DNA of 64,000 nt from Sphingomonas oligophenolica (GCF_006438955.1 NZ_RCZK01000013.1:966-64965); one strand, 5' to 3'; shown: positions 43,704-53,632, counted from the stretch's first letter. Numbers and translations: made by a program. The notes: generated from the sequence alone by a model not told the origin.

Positions 43704-45143
43704 ATGCGACACGGCAAATCCTGTTTCCCCGATTCCTGTTTCTTCGTTGGTATCGGCGGGTCGGGGATGATGCCGCTCGCGATGATCCTCGCGGGCCGCG
43801 GCGCGCACGTCGCGGGCTCCGATCGCAGCCTCGACCAGGGCCGCGTCCCCGCCAAGTTCGACGATCTTCGCGCCAAGGGCGTTGCGCTGTTCAAGCAGGA
43901 CGGCAGCGGCATCCACTCCGCCGACCAGCTCGTCATCGCCTCGGCCGCGGTCGAGGAGACGGTCGCGGACATCGTCGCAGCGAACCGCCTCGGATGCCCG
44001 CGCGCGACCCGCGCCGAGATGTTGAGCGACCTGTTCAACGACGCATCGCTGCCGATCGGCGTCGCGGGGACGAGCGGCAAATCGACCGTGACCGGGATGA
44101 TCGGCTGGATCCTCCATACCTGCGGGCGCGATCCCACGGTCATGAACGGTGCGGTCATGAAGAATTTTGCGCGCGCCGATTCGCCGTTTGCGAGCTCGTT
44201 GGTCGGTCAGGGCGCGGCGTTCGTCAGCGAGGTCGACGAAAGCGACGGATCGATCGCGCGCTATGTCCCGCGGATCGCGGTGCTCAACAACCTCAGCCTC
44301 GATCACAAATCGATCGACGAACTCCGCACGCTGTTCGCCGGTTTCATCGGCAAAGCCGAGACCGCGATCGTCAATCTCGACAATGTCGAGGCCGCCGCGC
44401 TCGCCGCCGCGTTGCCGCCCGAACGCGTTCATGGCTTCGCGCTCGACCGCGACGCCGATTTCGCCGCGCGCGATATCGAGGAAGCGCCGTTCAGTAGCGG
44501 CTTCACGCTGTGCGTCGGGGGCAATCGCGTTGCCGTCAGGCTCCAGGTGCCGGGGCGGCATAATGTGGCGAATGCCTTGGCGGCGATCGCGGCAAGCGTC
44601 GCGGCAGGCGTGTCGCTCGCCGATGCGGTCGCCGCCATCGCAGGCTTTACGGGATTGCGCCGCCGCTTCGACCTCGTCGGTCTCGTCGGCGAGGGCGCGG
44701 AACCGATCGCGGTGATCGACGATTTCGCGCACAACCCCGACAAGATCGCCGCGACGCTCGACACCCTCCATGCGTTTCCGGGCCGGTTGCTGATGCTGTT
44801 CCAGCCGCACGGGTTCGGTCCGCTGAAGCAGATGCGCCGCGAACTCGTCGACGCCTTCGCCGCGCGGATGCGCGCCGGCGACGTACTGATCCTCGCCGAT
44901 CCCGCCTATTTCGGTGGCACCGTCGCGCGCGAGGTGACGAGCGCGGACCTGATCGGCGACATCGCCGCACTTGGCCATGATGCGCGCCATATCGCCGACC
45001 GGTCTGCCGCCGCCGCGACGCTGATTGCCGAAGCGCGTGGCGGTGACCGCATCGTCGTGATGGGCGCGCGCGACGACACGCTCAGCCTGCTCGCCGCCGA
45101 CATGGTGACGGCACTCGGCGAACGGTTCCCCTCCCCCGGTTGA
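43704..45143 (+). CDS. mpl: UDP-N-acetylmuramate:L-Ala-gamma-D-Glu-meso-DAP ligase (Mpl)
   Basis: A 479-residue Mur-ligase-family enzyme that rejoins recycled murein tripeptide to UDP-MurNAc. The N-terminal Rossmann part has VGIGGSGMMPLAMILA; the ATP-binding loop is GVAGTSGKST at 119-128; EVDESDGS and VIDDFAHNPDKI are typical central and C-terminal motifs. MurC is the nearest alternative, but the N-terminus and the pairing with an LD-carboxypeptidase favour Mpl. A murC in a dcw cluster elsewhere would support this. Confidence 0.88.
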   Translation: MRHGKSCFPDSCFFVGIGGSGMMPLAMILAGRGAHVAGSDRSLDQGRVPAKFDDLRAKGVALFKQDGSGIHSADQLVIASAAVEETVADIVAANRLGCPRATRAEMLSDLFNDASLPIGVAGTSGKSTVTGMIGWILHTCGRDPTVMNGAVMKNFARADSPFASSLVGQGAAFVSEVDESDGSIARYVPRIAVLNNLSLDHKSIDELRTLFAGFIGKAETAIVNLDNVEAAALAAALPPERVHGFALDRDADFAARDIEEAPFSSGFTLCVGGNRVAVRLQVPGRHNVANALAAIAASVAAGVSLADAVAAIAGFTGLRRRFDLVGLVGEGAEPIAVIDDFAHNPDKIAATLDTLHAFPGRLLMLFQPHGFGPLKQMRRELVDAFAARMRAGDVLILADPAYFGGTVAREVTSADLIGDIAALGHDARHIADRSAAAATLIAEARGGDRIVVMGARDDTLSLLAADMVTALGERFPSPG

Positions 45144-45157
45144 TCGAGCGCTTCGCG

Positions 45158-46570
<1,413 letters not shown>

Positions 46571-46726
46571 TATTCATCCCGTCCCGGTTCGGGACCTGAT
46601 GTAGCGCGCGCCGGTAAAGGCGGGATTAAGCGAACCGGCGGCGGCCGCGCGCGGCGGGGCTTGAGGCTGACGGTTGCGAGCGTTAAGGATCGTCGCCGCA
46701 AACGTTCAATTCAGGGATCGATCTCG

Positions 46727-46855
46727 ATGGCTGCACACGGCGACATGAACATCAAGGCGCATGCCTCGACCTATGACCGCGTCATGGCGATGCTGAAATG
46801 GGGTACGGTCGGCTGCGCATTCATTGCAGCGATCGTCATCTGGCTGATCGCGTAA
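46727..46855 (+). CDS. aa3-type cytochrome c oxidase subunit IV
   Basis: A 42-residue protein. The soluble N-terminus HASTYDRVMAMLKWGT is followed by one membrane helix (VGCAFIAAIVIWLIA), matching the small bacterial subunit IV of aa3 oxidases (PF07835). It is not essential for catalysis in studied species. Start at 46727 follows aggg/gatcgatctcg with only a weak ribosome site. It is 4 bp upstream of pntAA, an arrangement that recurs in sphingomonads as I recall. Main oxidase subunits are not in this window. Confidence 0.85.
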   Translation: MAAHGDMNIKAHASTYDRVMAMLKWGTVGCAFIAAIVIWLIA

Positions 46856-46859
46856 ATCG

Positions 46860-47996
46860 TTGAAGATCGCCGTCCTCAAGGAGCAGGTGGACGGCGAACA
46901 GCGCGTCGCCGCGACCCCCGAAACCGTCAAGAAATTCATCGCGCTCGGCGCTGAGATCGGGGTCGAGGGCGGCGCGGGGCTGACCGCGTCGATCGACGAT
47001 GCGGCCTATGCGGCGGCAGGCGCGACGGTGGCGGATCGCGCGGCGACGCTCGCGGATGCGGGCATCGTGCTGGGGGTCCAGGCACCCGATCCTGCCAACC
47101 TGCGCGGCGCGGCATCGGGGGCGTGGATCGTCGCGGCGATGAACCCGTTCGGTACCGGTCCGGGCGGCGGTCGCGCGACGATCGATGCCTATGCCAACGC
47201 GGGCTACGAAGCGCTCGCGATGGAATTCATGCCGCGGATCACCCGCGCGCAGTCGATGGACATATTGTCGTCGCAGTCGAACCTGTCGGGCTACAAGGCG
47301 GTGCTCGACGCCGCGGCCGAATATGGCCGCGCCTTCCCGATGATGATGACCGCGGCGGGGACGGTCAGCGCCGCCAAGGTGTTCGTGATGGGGGTCGGGG
47401 TGGCCGGGCTCCAGGCGATCGCGACCGCGCGGCGGCTCGGCGCGCAGGTTTCCGCCACCGACGTCCGCTCGGCGACCAAGGAACAGATCCAGAGCCTCGG
47501 CGCGAAGCCGATCTTCGTCGAGAATGTCGCAGGGATCGAGGGCGAAGGCTCGGGCGGCTACGCCGGCGAGATGAGCGACGAATACAAGGCCGCGCAGGCC
47601 AAGCTGGTGTCGTCGCATATCGCCAAGCAGGATATCGTCATCACCACCGCGCTGATCCCCGGCCGCCCCGCCCCGCGCCTCATCAGCGATGCGCAGATCG
47701 CGACGATGCGGGCCGGCAGCGTGATCGTCGATCTCGCGGTCGAAGCGGGCGGCAATGTCGAGGGCGCGGTCGCGGGCGAGGTCATCACGGTCCACGGCGT
47801 CAAGATCGTCGGCCACCGCAACGTACCCAGCCGCCTCGCCGCCGACACCTCCGCACTATTCGCGCGCAACCTCTTCAATTTCCTGTCGACCTTCTGGGAC
47901 AAGGACGCGGGGCGACCCGTCCTCGACGAGGAAATCGGCGACGCGGTGCGGCTGACGCAGGGTGGCAAGATCGTGAACCCACGGTTGCTGAGTTAG
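46860..47996 (+). CDS. pntAA: NAD(P) transhydrogenase alpha subunit part 1
   Basis: 378 residues forming the soluble NAD(H)-binding domain I of the proton-pumping transhydrogenase, which makes NADPH from NADH using the proton gradient. It shows MKIAVLKEQVDGEQRVAATPE (quoted as MKIAVLKEQVDGEQRV), the Rossmann loop VMGVGVAGLQAIATARRLGA, and IVITTALIPGRPAPRLI. The start codon is TTG at 46860. Its stop abuts the hicA start, and a HicAB module separates it from pntAB. Confidence 0.95.
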   Translation: MKIAVLKEQVDGEQRVAATPETVKKFIALGAEIGVEGGAGLTASIDDAAYAAAGATVADRAATLADAGIVLGVQAPDPANLRGAASGAWIVAAMNPFGTGPGGGRATIDAYANAGYEALAMEFMPRITRAQSMDILSSQSNLSGYKAVLDAAAEYGRAFPMMMTAAGTVSAAKVFVMGVGVAGLQAIATARRLGAQVSATDVRSATKEQIQSLGAKPIFVENVAGIEGEGSGGYAGEMSDEYKAAQAKLVSSHIAKQDIVITTALIPGRPAPRLISDAQIATMRAGSVIVDLAVEAGGNVEGAVAGEVITVHGVKIVGHRNVPSRLAADTSALFARNLFNFLSTFWDKDAGRPVLDEEIGDAVRLTQGGKIVNPRLLS

Positions 47997-48245
47997 TTGG
48001 CAGGTGCCGACAAGCTTCTCGAGGCGATGCGCGCGAATCCGCGCGACTGGCGGATCGGCGATATCAAGCGTCTTTGCGACGCGTTTGGCGTCACTTGCAG
48101 CCCACCGCGCAAGGGGTCACATTACAAGGTATCGCATGGAACGATGCCGATGATCCTGACGATCCCCGCGCATCGTCCGATCAAACCGGTCTATGTTCGC
48201 GATCTCGTCGCGTTCGTCGATGCCGTTCGGGAGCAAAGCGCATGA
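47997..48245 (+). CDS. hicA: HicA-family mRNA interferase toxin
   Basis: An 82-residue toxin of the HicA double-stranded-RNA-binding fold. The active-site His is His42 in RKGSHYKVSH, followed by LTIPAHRPIKPVYVRDLV, typical of HicA. The start is TTG immediately after the pntAA stop, so it is probably translated by re-initiation. It is longer than the 58-residue E. coli HicA but of usual length for alphaproteobacterial homologues. It overlaps hicB by four bases. Free toxin would cleave mRNA and stop translation. Confidence 0.88.
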   Translation: MAGADKLLEAMRANPRDWRIGDIKRLCDAFGVTCSPPRKGSHYKVSHGTMPMILTIPAHRPIKPVYVRDLVAFVDAVREQSA

Positions 48246-48457
48246 ACCCGCAGGACTATGAGGTCGATATCCGGCCGCTCGCGGAGAAGGACGGCGGCGG
48301 ATTCGTCGCGACCGTGCCCGACCTTCCCGGTTGCCGGTCCGACGGCGCGACCCCGCACGAGGCGCTCACCAACGCCTATGATGCGATCGCCTGCTGGATC
48401 GAAGGTGCCGAGGAACTCGGTCGGGCCGTGCCATCGCCGCGCCGCGCCGCGGCTTGA
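48242..48457 (+). CDS. hicB: HicB-family antitoxin (short form)
   Basis: A 71-residue antitoxin. The partly formed RNase-H-like HicB fold is recognised from YEVDIRPLAEKDGGGFVATV, PDLPGCRSDGATPHEALTNA and AIACWIEGAEELG. It ends without a ribbon-helix-helix or XRE DNA-binding domain, so it can neutralise HicA but probably cannot repress the operon. Its ATG overlaps the hicA stop (ATGA), tying the two levels together. Followed after 11 bp by pntAB. Confidence 0.88.
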   Translation: MNPQDYEVDIRPLAEKDGGGFVATVPDLPGCRSDGATPHEALTNAYDAIACWIEGAEELGRAVPSPRRAAA

Positions 48458-48468
48458 AAGGGGAATTC

Positions 48469-48780
48469 ATGGACTTCATCTCGATCCTGTCGATTTTTGT
48501 GCTGGCGTGTTTCGTCGGCTATTTCGTCGTCTGGGCGGTGACGCCCGCGCTCCACACCCCGCTGATGGCGGTGACCAACGCGATCTCCAGCGTCATCATC
48601 GTCGGCGCGCTGATCGCCGCGGCGGCGGTCGGGCTCGGCGGCAGCGGCGCGGTGTCGAAGGGCCTCGGGCTGGTCGCGGTCGCGCTGGCGAGCGTCAACA
48701 TCTTCGGCGGCTTCGCGGTTACCGCGCGGATGCTCGCGATGTACAAGAAAAAGGAACGACCGGCGGTCGTATCCAAATAG
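48469..48780 (+). CDS. pntAB: NAD(P) transhydrogenase alpha subunit part 2 (membrane)
   Basis: A 103-residue membrane protein with three hydrophobic segments (ILSIFVLACFVGYFVVW, VIIVGALIAAAAVGLG, GLVAVALASVNIFGGFAVT), the C-terminal half of the split alpha subunit. TPALHTPLMAVTNAISSV is the conserved loop. An aaagggg ribosome site precedes the ATG at 48469. It lies between hicB and a palindromic repeat that precedes pntB. Confidence 0.95.
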   Translation: MDFISILSIFVLACFVGYFVVWAVTPALHTPLMAVTNAISSVIIVGALIAAAAVGLGGSGAVSKGLGLVAVALASVNIFGGFAVTARMLAMYKKKERPAVVSK

Positions 48781-48782
48781 TT

Positions 48783-48863
48783 CGTCATCCCGGCGCAGAC
48801 CGGGATCCATCGTGCCTGCGGTATTGGTGGAAAGATGGGCCCCGGCCTTCGCCGGGGTGACGA
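48783..48863. repeat. Palindromic repeat between pntAB and pntB
   Basis: The ends cgtcatcccggc and gccggggtgacg are near-perfect complements, and each end also forms a local hairpin (atcccggcgcagaccgggat and gccccggccttcgccggggt). This is the widespread cgtcatcccgg...ccggggtgacg family of alphaproteobacterial repeats. It lies inside the pnt operon. Confidence 0.88.
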
Positions 48864-48876
48864 CAAGGGGAGTGGA

Positions 48877-50337
48877 ATGGAACACGCGATTTCGGTGAAT
48901 CCCTGGGCGTCGCTCGCGTATCTGGTCGCGGGGGTGTGCTTCATCCTCGCGCTGCGCGGGCTGTCGAGCCCGGCGTCGAGCCAGCGCGGCAACCGCTTCG
49001 GCATTATCGGCATGACGATCGCGGTCGTGACGACGCTGGTGACGCATGTGCCGACGTTCCGCGCGGGGATCGATTGGGTCACCGTCGCCGAAATCCTCGC
49101 CGCGATCGGCATCGGCGCGGCGATCGGTCTCGTCACCGCGCGGCGGATCGCGATGACCGACATGCCGCAGCTCGTCGCCGCGTTCCACAGCTTGGTCGGG
49201 CTCGCCGCGGTGCTGGTCGCCGCCGCCGCCTATCTCAACCCGCAGGCGTTCGGGATCGCCGACATGGTGATCCCGATGATCGGGCAGCCGTTCGCGGTGA
49301 TCCACCAGGTTAGCCGCGTCGAAATGGGCCTCGGCGTCGCGATCGGCGCGATTACCTTTTCGGGCAGCGTAATCGCGTTCCTGAAACTCAACGGCAACAT
49401 GGGCGGCAAGCCGATCATGCTGCCCGGGCGCCACGTCATCAACCTCGCGGTGCTCGCCGGAATCCTAGGGCTGATCGCCTATTTCACAACCGACCAGAGC
49501 GCCTGGGTATTCTGGACGATCACCGCGCTCAGTTTCGCGATCGGGTTCCTGCTGATCATCCCGATCGGCGGCGCGGATATGCCGGTCGTCGTCTCGATGC
49601 TCAACAGCTATTCGGGCTGGGCGGCCGCCGCGATGGGGTTCACGCTCCACAACAGCGCGATGATCATCACCGGCGCGCTGGTCGGATCGTCGGGCGCGAT
49701 CCTGTCGTACATCATGTGCCGCGCGATGAACCGCAGCTTCATCAGCGTCATCGCGGGTGGCTTTGGTGCCGATACCGGCGGCGGCGGTGCCGCGGCGGCG
49801 ACCGACCGGCCGTGGAAGCGCGGCTCCGCCGAAGATGCGGCATTCCTGCTCAGCCAGGCCGAACAGGTCATCATCGTCCCCGGCTACGGCATGGCGGTGG
49901 CGCAGGCGCAACATGTGCTGCGCGAAATGGGAGACAAGCTGAAAGAACATGGCGTCCGCATCAAATACGCGATCCACCCGGTCGCGGGGCGGATGCCGGG
50001 GCACATGAACGTGCTGCTCGCAGAGGCCAACGTGCCGTATGACGACGTGTTCGAACTGGAGGACATCAATTCGGAATTCGCGCAGACCGACGTCGCGTTC
50101 GTCATCGGCGCCAACGATGTCACCAATCCGGCGGCGAAGACCGACAAGACCTCGCCGATCTACGGCATGCCCGTCCTGGATGTCGAAAAGGCGAAGACCG
50201 TCCTGTTCATCAAACGCAGCATGGGCGGTGTCGGTTACGCCGGAGTCGACAATGATGTGTTCTATATGGACAACACGATGATGCTGCTCTCCGATGCCAA
50301 GAAGATGGTCGAAGAGATCGTCAAGTCGCTCGACTAG
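48877..50337 (+). CDS. pntB: NAD(P) transhydrogenase beta subunit
   Basis: 486 residues. About nine membrane helices fill the first 280 residues, followed by the soluble NADP(H)-binding domain III with IIVPGYGMAVAQAQH (the GxGxxA/V loop), HPVAGRMPGHMNVLLAEA and GANDVTNPAAK. Start at 48877 (MEHAISVNPW) has a good aaggggag site; an upstream in-frame start would read through the repeat. Completes the pnt transhydrogenase. Confidence 0.96.
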   Translation: MEHAISVNPWASLAYLVAGVCFILALRGLSSPASSQRGNRFGIIGMTIAVVTTLVTHVPTFRAGIDWVTVAEILAAIGIGAAIGLVTARRIAMTDMPQLVAAFHSLVGLAAVLVAAAAYLNPQAFGIADMVIPMIGQPFAVIHQVSRVEMGLGVAIGAITFSGSVIAFLKLNGNMGGKPIMLPGRHVINLAVLAGILGLIAYFTTDQSAWVFWTITALSFAIGFLLIIPIGGADMPVVVSMLNSYSGWAAAAMGFTLHNSAMIITGALVGSSGAILSYIMCRAMNRSFISVIAGGFGADTGGGGAAAATDRPWKRGSAEDAAFLLSQAEQVIIVPGYGMAVAQAQHVLREMGDKLKEHGVRIKYAIHPVAGRMPGHMNVLLAEANVPYDDVFELEDINSEFAQTDVAFVIGANDVTNPAAKTDKTSPIYGMPVLDVEKAKTVLFIKRSMGGVGYAGVDNDVFYMDNTMMLLSDAKKMVEEIVKSLD

Positions 50338-50470
50338 ACTGGACAGCGACCGCGTCATGATGGAATAATGGCGTAGGACGACTATCCGCGCGACCCGGGT
50401 AGATCGATTTTGATTGCGCACGTCCGTCGATCGGCGGTGGCGCATCGCGATCGTTCGATGGGGGGCAGTC

Positions 50471-51409
50471 ATGACGCGCGAACCGGACCCGATGACGAGC
50501 TACGCCGACACCGCGGCGCCGCCCGTCGTGCTGGTTGGCGACGCGGCGACCGCGGCTGACCCGATCGCGGCGATCCGCATGGTCGGGGCGCGGCTGCTCG
50601 AGCGGATCGACTGGGTGGATGCGCCGCGATCGATCGGGCGGCACGCGGCGCGCCCGGTGCTGCTGCTCGAGATCGAGGGCACGCCCGACCACATCGTCGA
50701 GGCGGCGCTCCCCGCCATCGCCGCGTCCGTCCAGGCACTCGACCTCCAAATCGTCGTGGCGCTGGCGACATCGCAAATCGACTTGGTCACCGCGCATCTC
50801 ATGGGCGGGCGGGCGCAGATGCTGTGTGAACCGACGGTCGCCGATCGCATCGTCGCGCTGACGATTGCGATCGAGGCCAGCCACGGCACCGTCCTCCACG
50901 ACAGCTGGCGCGAAACCGAGACCGCGCGGCTCCGGCGGCTGCATGATGAGGTCGCGCGGATCGCGGAAATCCTCACCCAGCTGACGCGAATCGACCAGCC
51001 GTTCAAGGCCGACATCGAGGATCGACGGCGCGGGTACGATGCGGGGCCGATCGACGCGGGTGATATCGCCGCGCAAGATGTTCGGCGCGCGATCCGCGGC
51101 CGGCGATTGCGCGATCAGTTCTTCGGCGAGGGACTGTTCGAAGACCCGGCGTGGGACATGCTGCTCGACCTCTATGCCGCCGAACTCGAGGGCTCCCAGG
51201 TATCGGTGTCGAGCCTGTGCATCGCCTCCGCGGTCGCGCCGACGACTGCGCTGCGGTGGATTTCCAAGCTGACCGACAGCGGCCTGCTGGTGCGGCACGC
51301 CGACACCGTCGATCGCCGCCGGGCCTTCATGACGCTGGCGCCGTCGGTGAGCGAAGCGATGCGTGGCTATTGGCGCGCATTGCAACGCGCCGATCTCAAG
51401 CTGGGGTGA
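50471..51409 (+). CDS. MarR-like winged-helix DNA-binding protein with receiver-like N-terminus
   Basis: A 312-residue protein. The N-terminal half (VVLVGDAATAADPIAA... PVLLLEIEG... LQIVVALATSQIDLVT) has alternating hydrophobic strands like a degenerate receiver domain, but I see no clear phosphoacceptor Asp. A short helical linker follows. The C-terminal 110 residues form a MarR-type winged helix: SVSSLCIASAVAPTTALRWI and GLLVRHADTVDRRRAFMTL. Start at 50471 follows ggggg. Probably a transcription factor; target unknown. The next feature is a tRNA gene in the same direction. Confidence 0.82.
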   Translation: MTREPDPMTSYADTAAPPVVLVGDAATAADPIAAIRMVGARLLERIDWVDAPRSIGRHAARPVLLLEIEGTPDHIVEAALPAIAASVQALDLQIVVALATSQIDLVTAHLMGGRAQMLCEPTVADRIVALTIAIEASHGTVLHDSWRETETARLRRLHDEVARIAEILTQLTRIDQPFKADIEDRRRGYDAGPIDAGDIAAQDVRRAIRGRRLRDQFFGEGLFEDPAWDMLLDLYAAELEGSQVSVSSLCIASAVAPTTALRWISKLTDSGLLVRHADTVDRRRAFMTLAPSVSEAMRGYWRALQRADLKLG

Positions 51410-51484
51410 CGCGGCGGGCTTGCAGAAACCATGCGCTGCGGGCATTGGCATCCCATCGACCGTCGCGGAGCAACGCGGCGGGTC

Positions 51485-51560
51485 GGGCGCTTAGCTCAGC
51501 TGGTAGAGCGGCTCGTTTACACCGAGTAGGTCGGCGGTTCGAACCCGTCAGCGCCCACCA
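51485..51560 (+). tRNA. tRNA-Val (anticodon UAC)
   Basis: A 76-base cloverleaf with encoded CCA. The acceptor arms GGGCGCT (51485-51491) and AGCGCCC (51550-51556) pair fully. The D arm contains TAGCTCAGCTGGTAGAG. The anticodon stem gctcg/cgagt encloses the loop tttacac, giving UAC for valine GUA codons. The T arm contains GGTTCGAACCC. Confidence 0.97.
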
Positions 51561-51563
51561 TTT

Positions 51564-52130
51564 CTACAGCGTGCGGACCAGCATCGTCGCGACCGCGATC
51601 CAGGGCGGATCGGCGACGACCAATTGGCGCGCGCCGGGACCGGGGGGCAACAGGTGGAGCCGGTCGCCCGCTTCGCGCCCGATCAGGCGACCGAACACGA
51701 ACCGCCCGCCGGGGCGCGGCACCAGCACGTCACGGTTAAGCGCGCGCGCAAACGCGTCGGGGGCGAGCATCGCGCACCAGATCCGGTCGTCCGTGCGGTA
51801 ATCGCCGACACTCGCGACGACGGTGACCGCTACCGCGCCGGGAGCCGCAACCGGCGGCGTCGCATGAAGCGGGCTGCGGGGGGCGTGCGCGCCGTCGCCG
51901 TCGAGCAGCGCCGCGACGGGCAGCGTCGTGCGATCGGGCAGTGTGACGAGATCGCCCGCCGCGACCCCGAGCGCCGCCGCGATCCGGTTGAGCCACGCGA
52001 CCGACACGGTGCGGGTGCCGGTTTCGAGCCGACCGATGGTCTGCGCGGTCGTCGGCGGATCGCAGGCGCGCGCGACATGCTCCAGCGTCAGCCCCTTGGC
52101 GCGGCGGACTTCGCGGATCGCGGTGATCAT
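51564..52130 (-). CDS. XRE-family transcriptional regulator
   Basis: A 188-residue protein. The N-terminal 65 residues are a lambda-repressor-type helix-turn-helix (VRRAKGLTLEHVARACDPPT, TIGRLETGTRTVSVAWL). The C-terminal half, with RIWCAMLAPDAFARALNRDV and PRPGGRFVFGRLIGR, is a small beta-rich domain of unknown role, weakly reminiscent of phage-repressor (S24-like) C-termini but without a visible Ser-Lys dyad. It ends four bases beyond the tRNA-Val gene on the opposite strand and is divergent from the DUF6456 gene. Confidence 0.85.
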   Translation of the reverse strand: MITAIREVRRAKGLTLEHVARACDPPTTAQTIGRLETGTRTVSVAWLNRIAAALGVAAGDLVTLPDRTTLPVAALLDGDGAHAPRSPLHATPPVAAPGAVAVTVVASVGDYRTDDRIWCAMLAPDAFARALNRDVLVPRPGGRFVFGRLIGREAGDRLHLLPPGPGARQLVVADPPWIAVATMLVRTL

Positions 52131-52214
52131 CCGGATTCTCCTATCTGGTTATTTCTCTGTCCTACAACGATCCGCTCCTGGCAAGTACGTCCGCGACGGG
52201 GTAAGGAGAAGGCG

Positions 52215-52649
52215 ATGCGCGAACTGGTGGAACGGCAGGTCGGCCTGGGACGCAGCGTGACGGTAAACCTGCGCGAATCGCCGCTCGGCTGGCTCGCCGC
52301 CCGCGGGCTGGTCGACCCGCGGCAGGTCGAGGCGGGCGAACGGCTGCGCGGCGATTACGAAACCGCGCAGATCGCGCCGGGAACGACGATGCGCTGGGAT
52401 GTCGTCCGGGTCGACGGCGGCGGGGGTGACGGGCTCGATCCCGGCCTCGCGCAGATCGCGGCAAAACGGCGATTCGATGCCGCGATCGCCGCGGTCGGGC
52501 CGGGGCTGTCGGATATTTCATGGCGGGTGGTGTGCGCGGGCGAAGCCCTTCCCGTCGCGGAGAAGGGGCTGGGCTGGCCGACGCGGTCGGGGCGGCTGGT
52601 GTTGACGCTGGCGCTCGACCGGCTCGCGGATCATTACCGGTTGCGGTAG
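52215..52649 (+). CDS. DUF6456 domain-containing protein
   Basis: 144 residues. The segment NLRESPLGWLAARGLVDPRQVEAGERLRGDYETAQIAPG (seen as NLRESPLGWLAARGL then AGERLRGDYETAQIAPG) and the C-terminal GWPTRSGRLVLTLALDRLADHY match alphaproteobacterial DUF6456 proteins, whose function is unknown; some relatives carry a DNA-binding part. A strong aaggag site precedes the ATG at 52215. It is 29 bp upstream of the DapF-like gene and probably co-transcribed with it. Confidence 0.82.
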   Translation: MRELVERQVGLGRSVTVNLRESPLGWLAARGLVDPRQVEAGERLRGDYETAQIAPGTTMRWDVVRVDGGGGDGLDPGLAQIAAKRRFDAAIAAVGPGLSDISWRVVCAGEALPVAEKGLGWPTRSGRLVLTLALDRLADHYRLR

Positions 52650-52678
52650 GAAGCGGCATCGCGGCCAGAGGATATGTC

Positions 52679-53632
52679 ATGCGGTTCGAGATCGTAAAAT
52701 GCCACGGGTCGGGAAACGACTTCCCGCTGATCGATGCCCGCGGGATCGTGCTGAGCGACGATGAGTGGGCCGCGGTCGCGCGCGCGCTCGCCGATCGCCG
52801 CGGGCCGGTCGGCGGCGATGGCCTGTTGCTGTTGCTGCCGGGTAGCGACGACGCGGCCTTCGCGATGTCGATGCGCAACAGCGATGGATCCGAAGCGGAG
52901 ACGTGCCTCAACGGGCTGCGCTGCGTCGCGCGGATGGGATTCGCGGCGACCGGGGTCGCGGCGGCCGTAGTCACGCTGAAGACATCGATCGCGCGGGTCG
53001 AGCGCGCCGACGATGTCGCCGCGGGTGTTTATGGCGTGCGCGAGACCGCGGGGCCGGCGTCGCTCGACAGCGCTGCGTGGCCCGCCGACCTGGGCACCGA
53101 CGCACCCGTGATCGACGCGGTGATTCCGGCGATGCACAGCGACCGGCGGTTCACCGCGGTGGCGATGCCCAACCCGCATCTGGTGACGTTCGTCGACGCG
53201 ATCGACGAGCACGAACTGGTCGCGCTGGGCGAACGGTGCGAAGCCGCACCCCCCTGGCTGCCGCGCCGCGCCAACGTGTCGTTCGTCCGGGTGCTGGGAT
53301 CCGGGCGGTTGTTCGTGCGGACGTTCGAGCGCGGGGTCGGGCTGACCGACAGTTGCGGCAGCGCGATGGCGGCGTCGACCTATGCGGCGTGCCTGTCCGG
53401 TCGCATGGCCTTCGGCGACGAGCTGATGGTGCTGAACCGTGGCGGACTGGTGAAGGCATCGGCGAGCGCGGAAGCGATGGTGACGATCGTCGGCAACGCG
53501 ACCTGGGAATGGCAGGGATCGATCGAGGTCGACCTGGCGCGCGAAATCGCGGGCGCGCTGACGGTGACGCGGCATTTCAACGACGAGATCGCGGCATGGG
53601 CGGCAGTGGCGGAGGCGGCGCGCGTGGCGTGA
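52679..53632 (+). CDS. DapF-like amino-acid epimerase, divergent active-site motifs
   Basis: A 317-residue protein with the two-lobed diaminopimelate epimerase fold. The N-terminal FEIVKCHGSGNDFPLIDAR, the first active-site region DGSEAETCLNGLRC (Cys76) and the second GVGLTDSCGSAMAAS (Cys226) are all recognisable. Both catalytic cysteines are kept, but the canonical motifs C-G-N-G and A-C-G-T-G are changed to C-L-N-G and S-C-G-S-A. It may be the lysine/peptidoglycan DapF, but the changes make a paralogue with another substrate more likely. Start at 52679 has gagga in place. Confidence 0.8.
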   Translation: MRFEIVKCHGSGNDFPLIDARGIVLSDDEWAAVARALADRRGPVGGDGLLLLLPGSDDAAFAMSMRNSDGSEAETCLNGLRCVARMGFAATGVAAAVVTLKTSIARVERADDVAAGVYGVRETAGPASLDSAAWPADLGTDAPVIDAVIPAMHSDRRFTAVAMPNPHLVTFVDAIDEHELVALGERCEAAPPWLPRRANVSFVRVLGSGRLFVRTFERGVGLTDSCGSAMAASTYAACLSGRMAFGDELMVLNRGGLVKASASAEAMVTIVGNATWEWQGSIEVDLAREIAGALTVTRHFNDEIAAWAAVAEAARVA

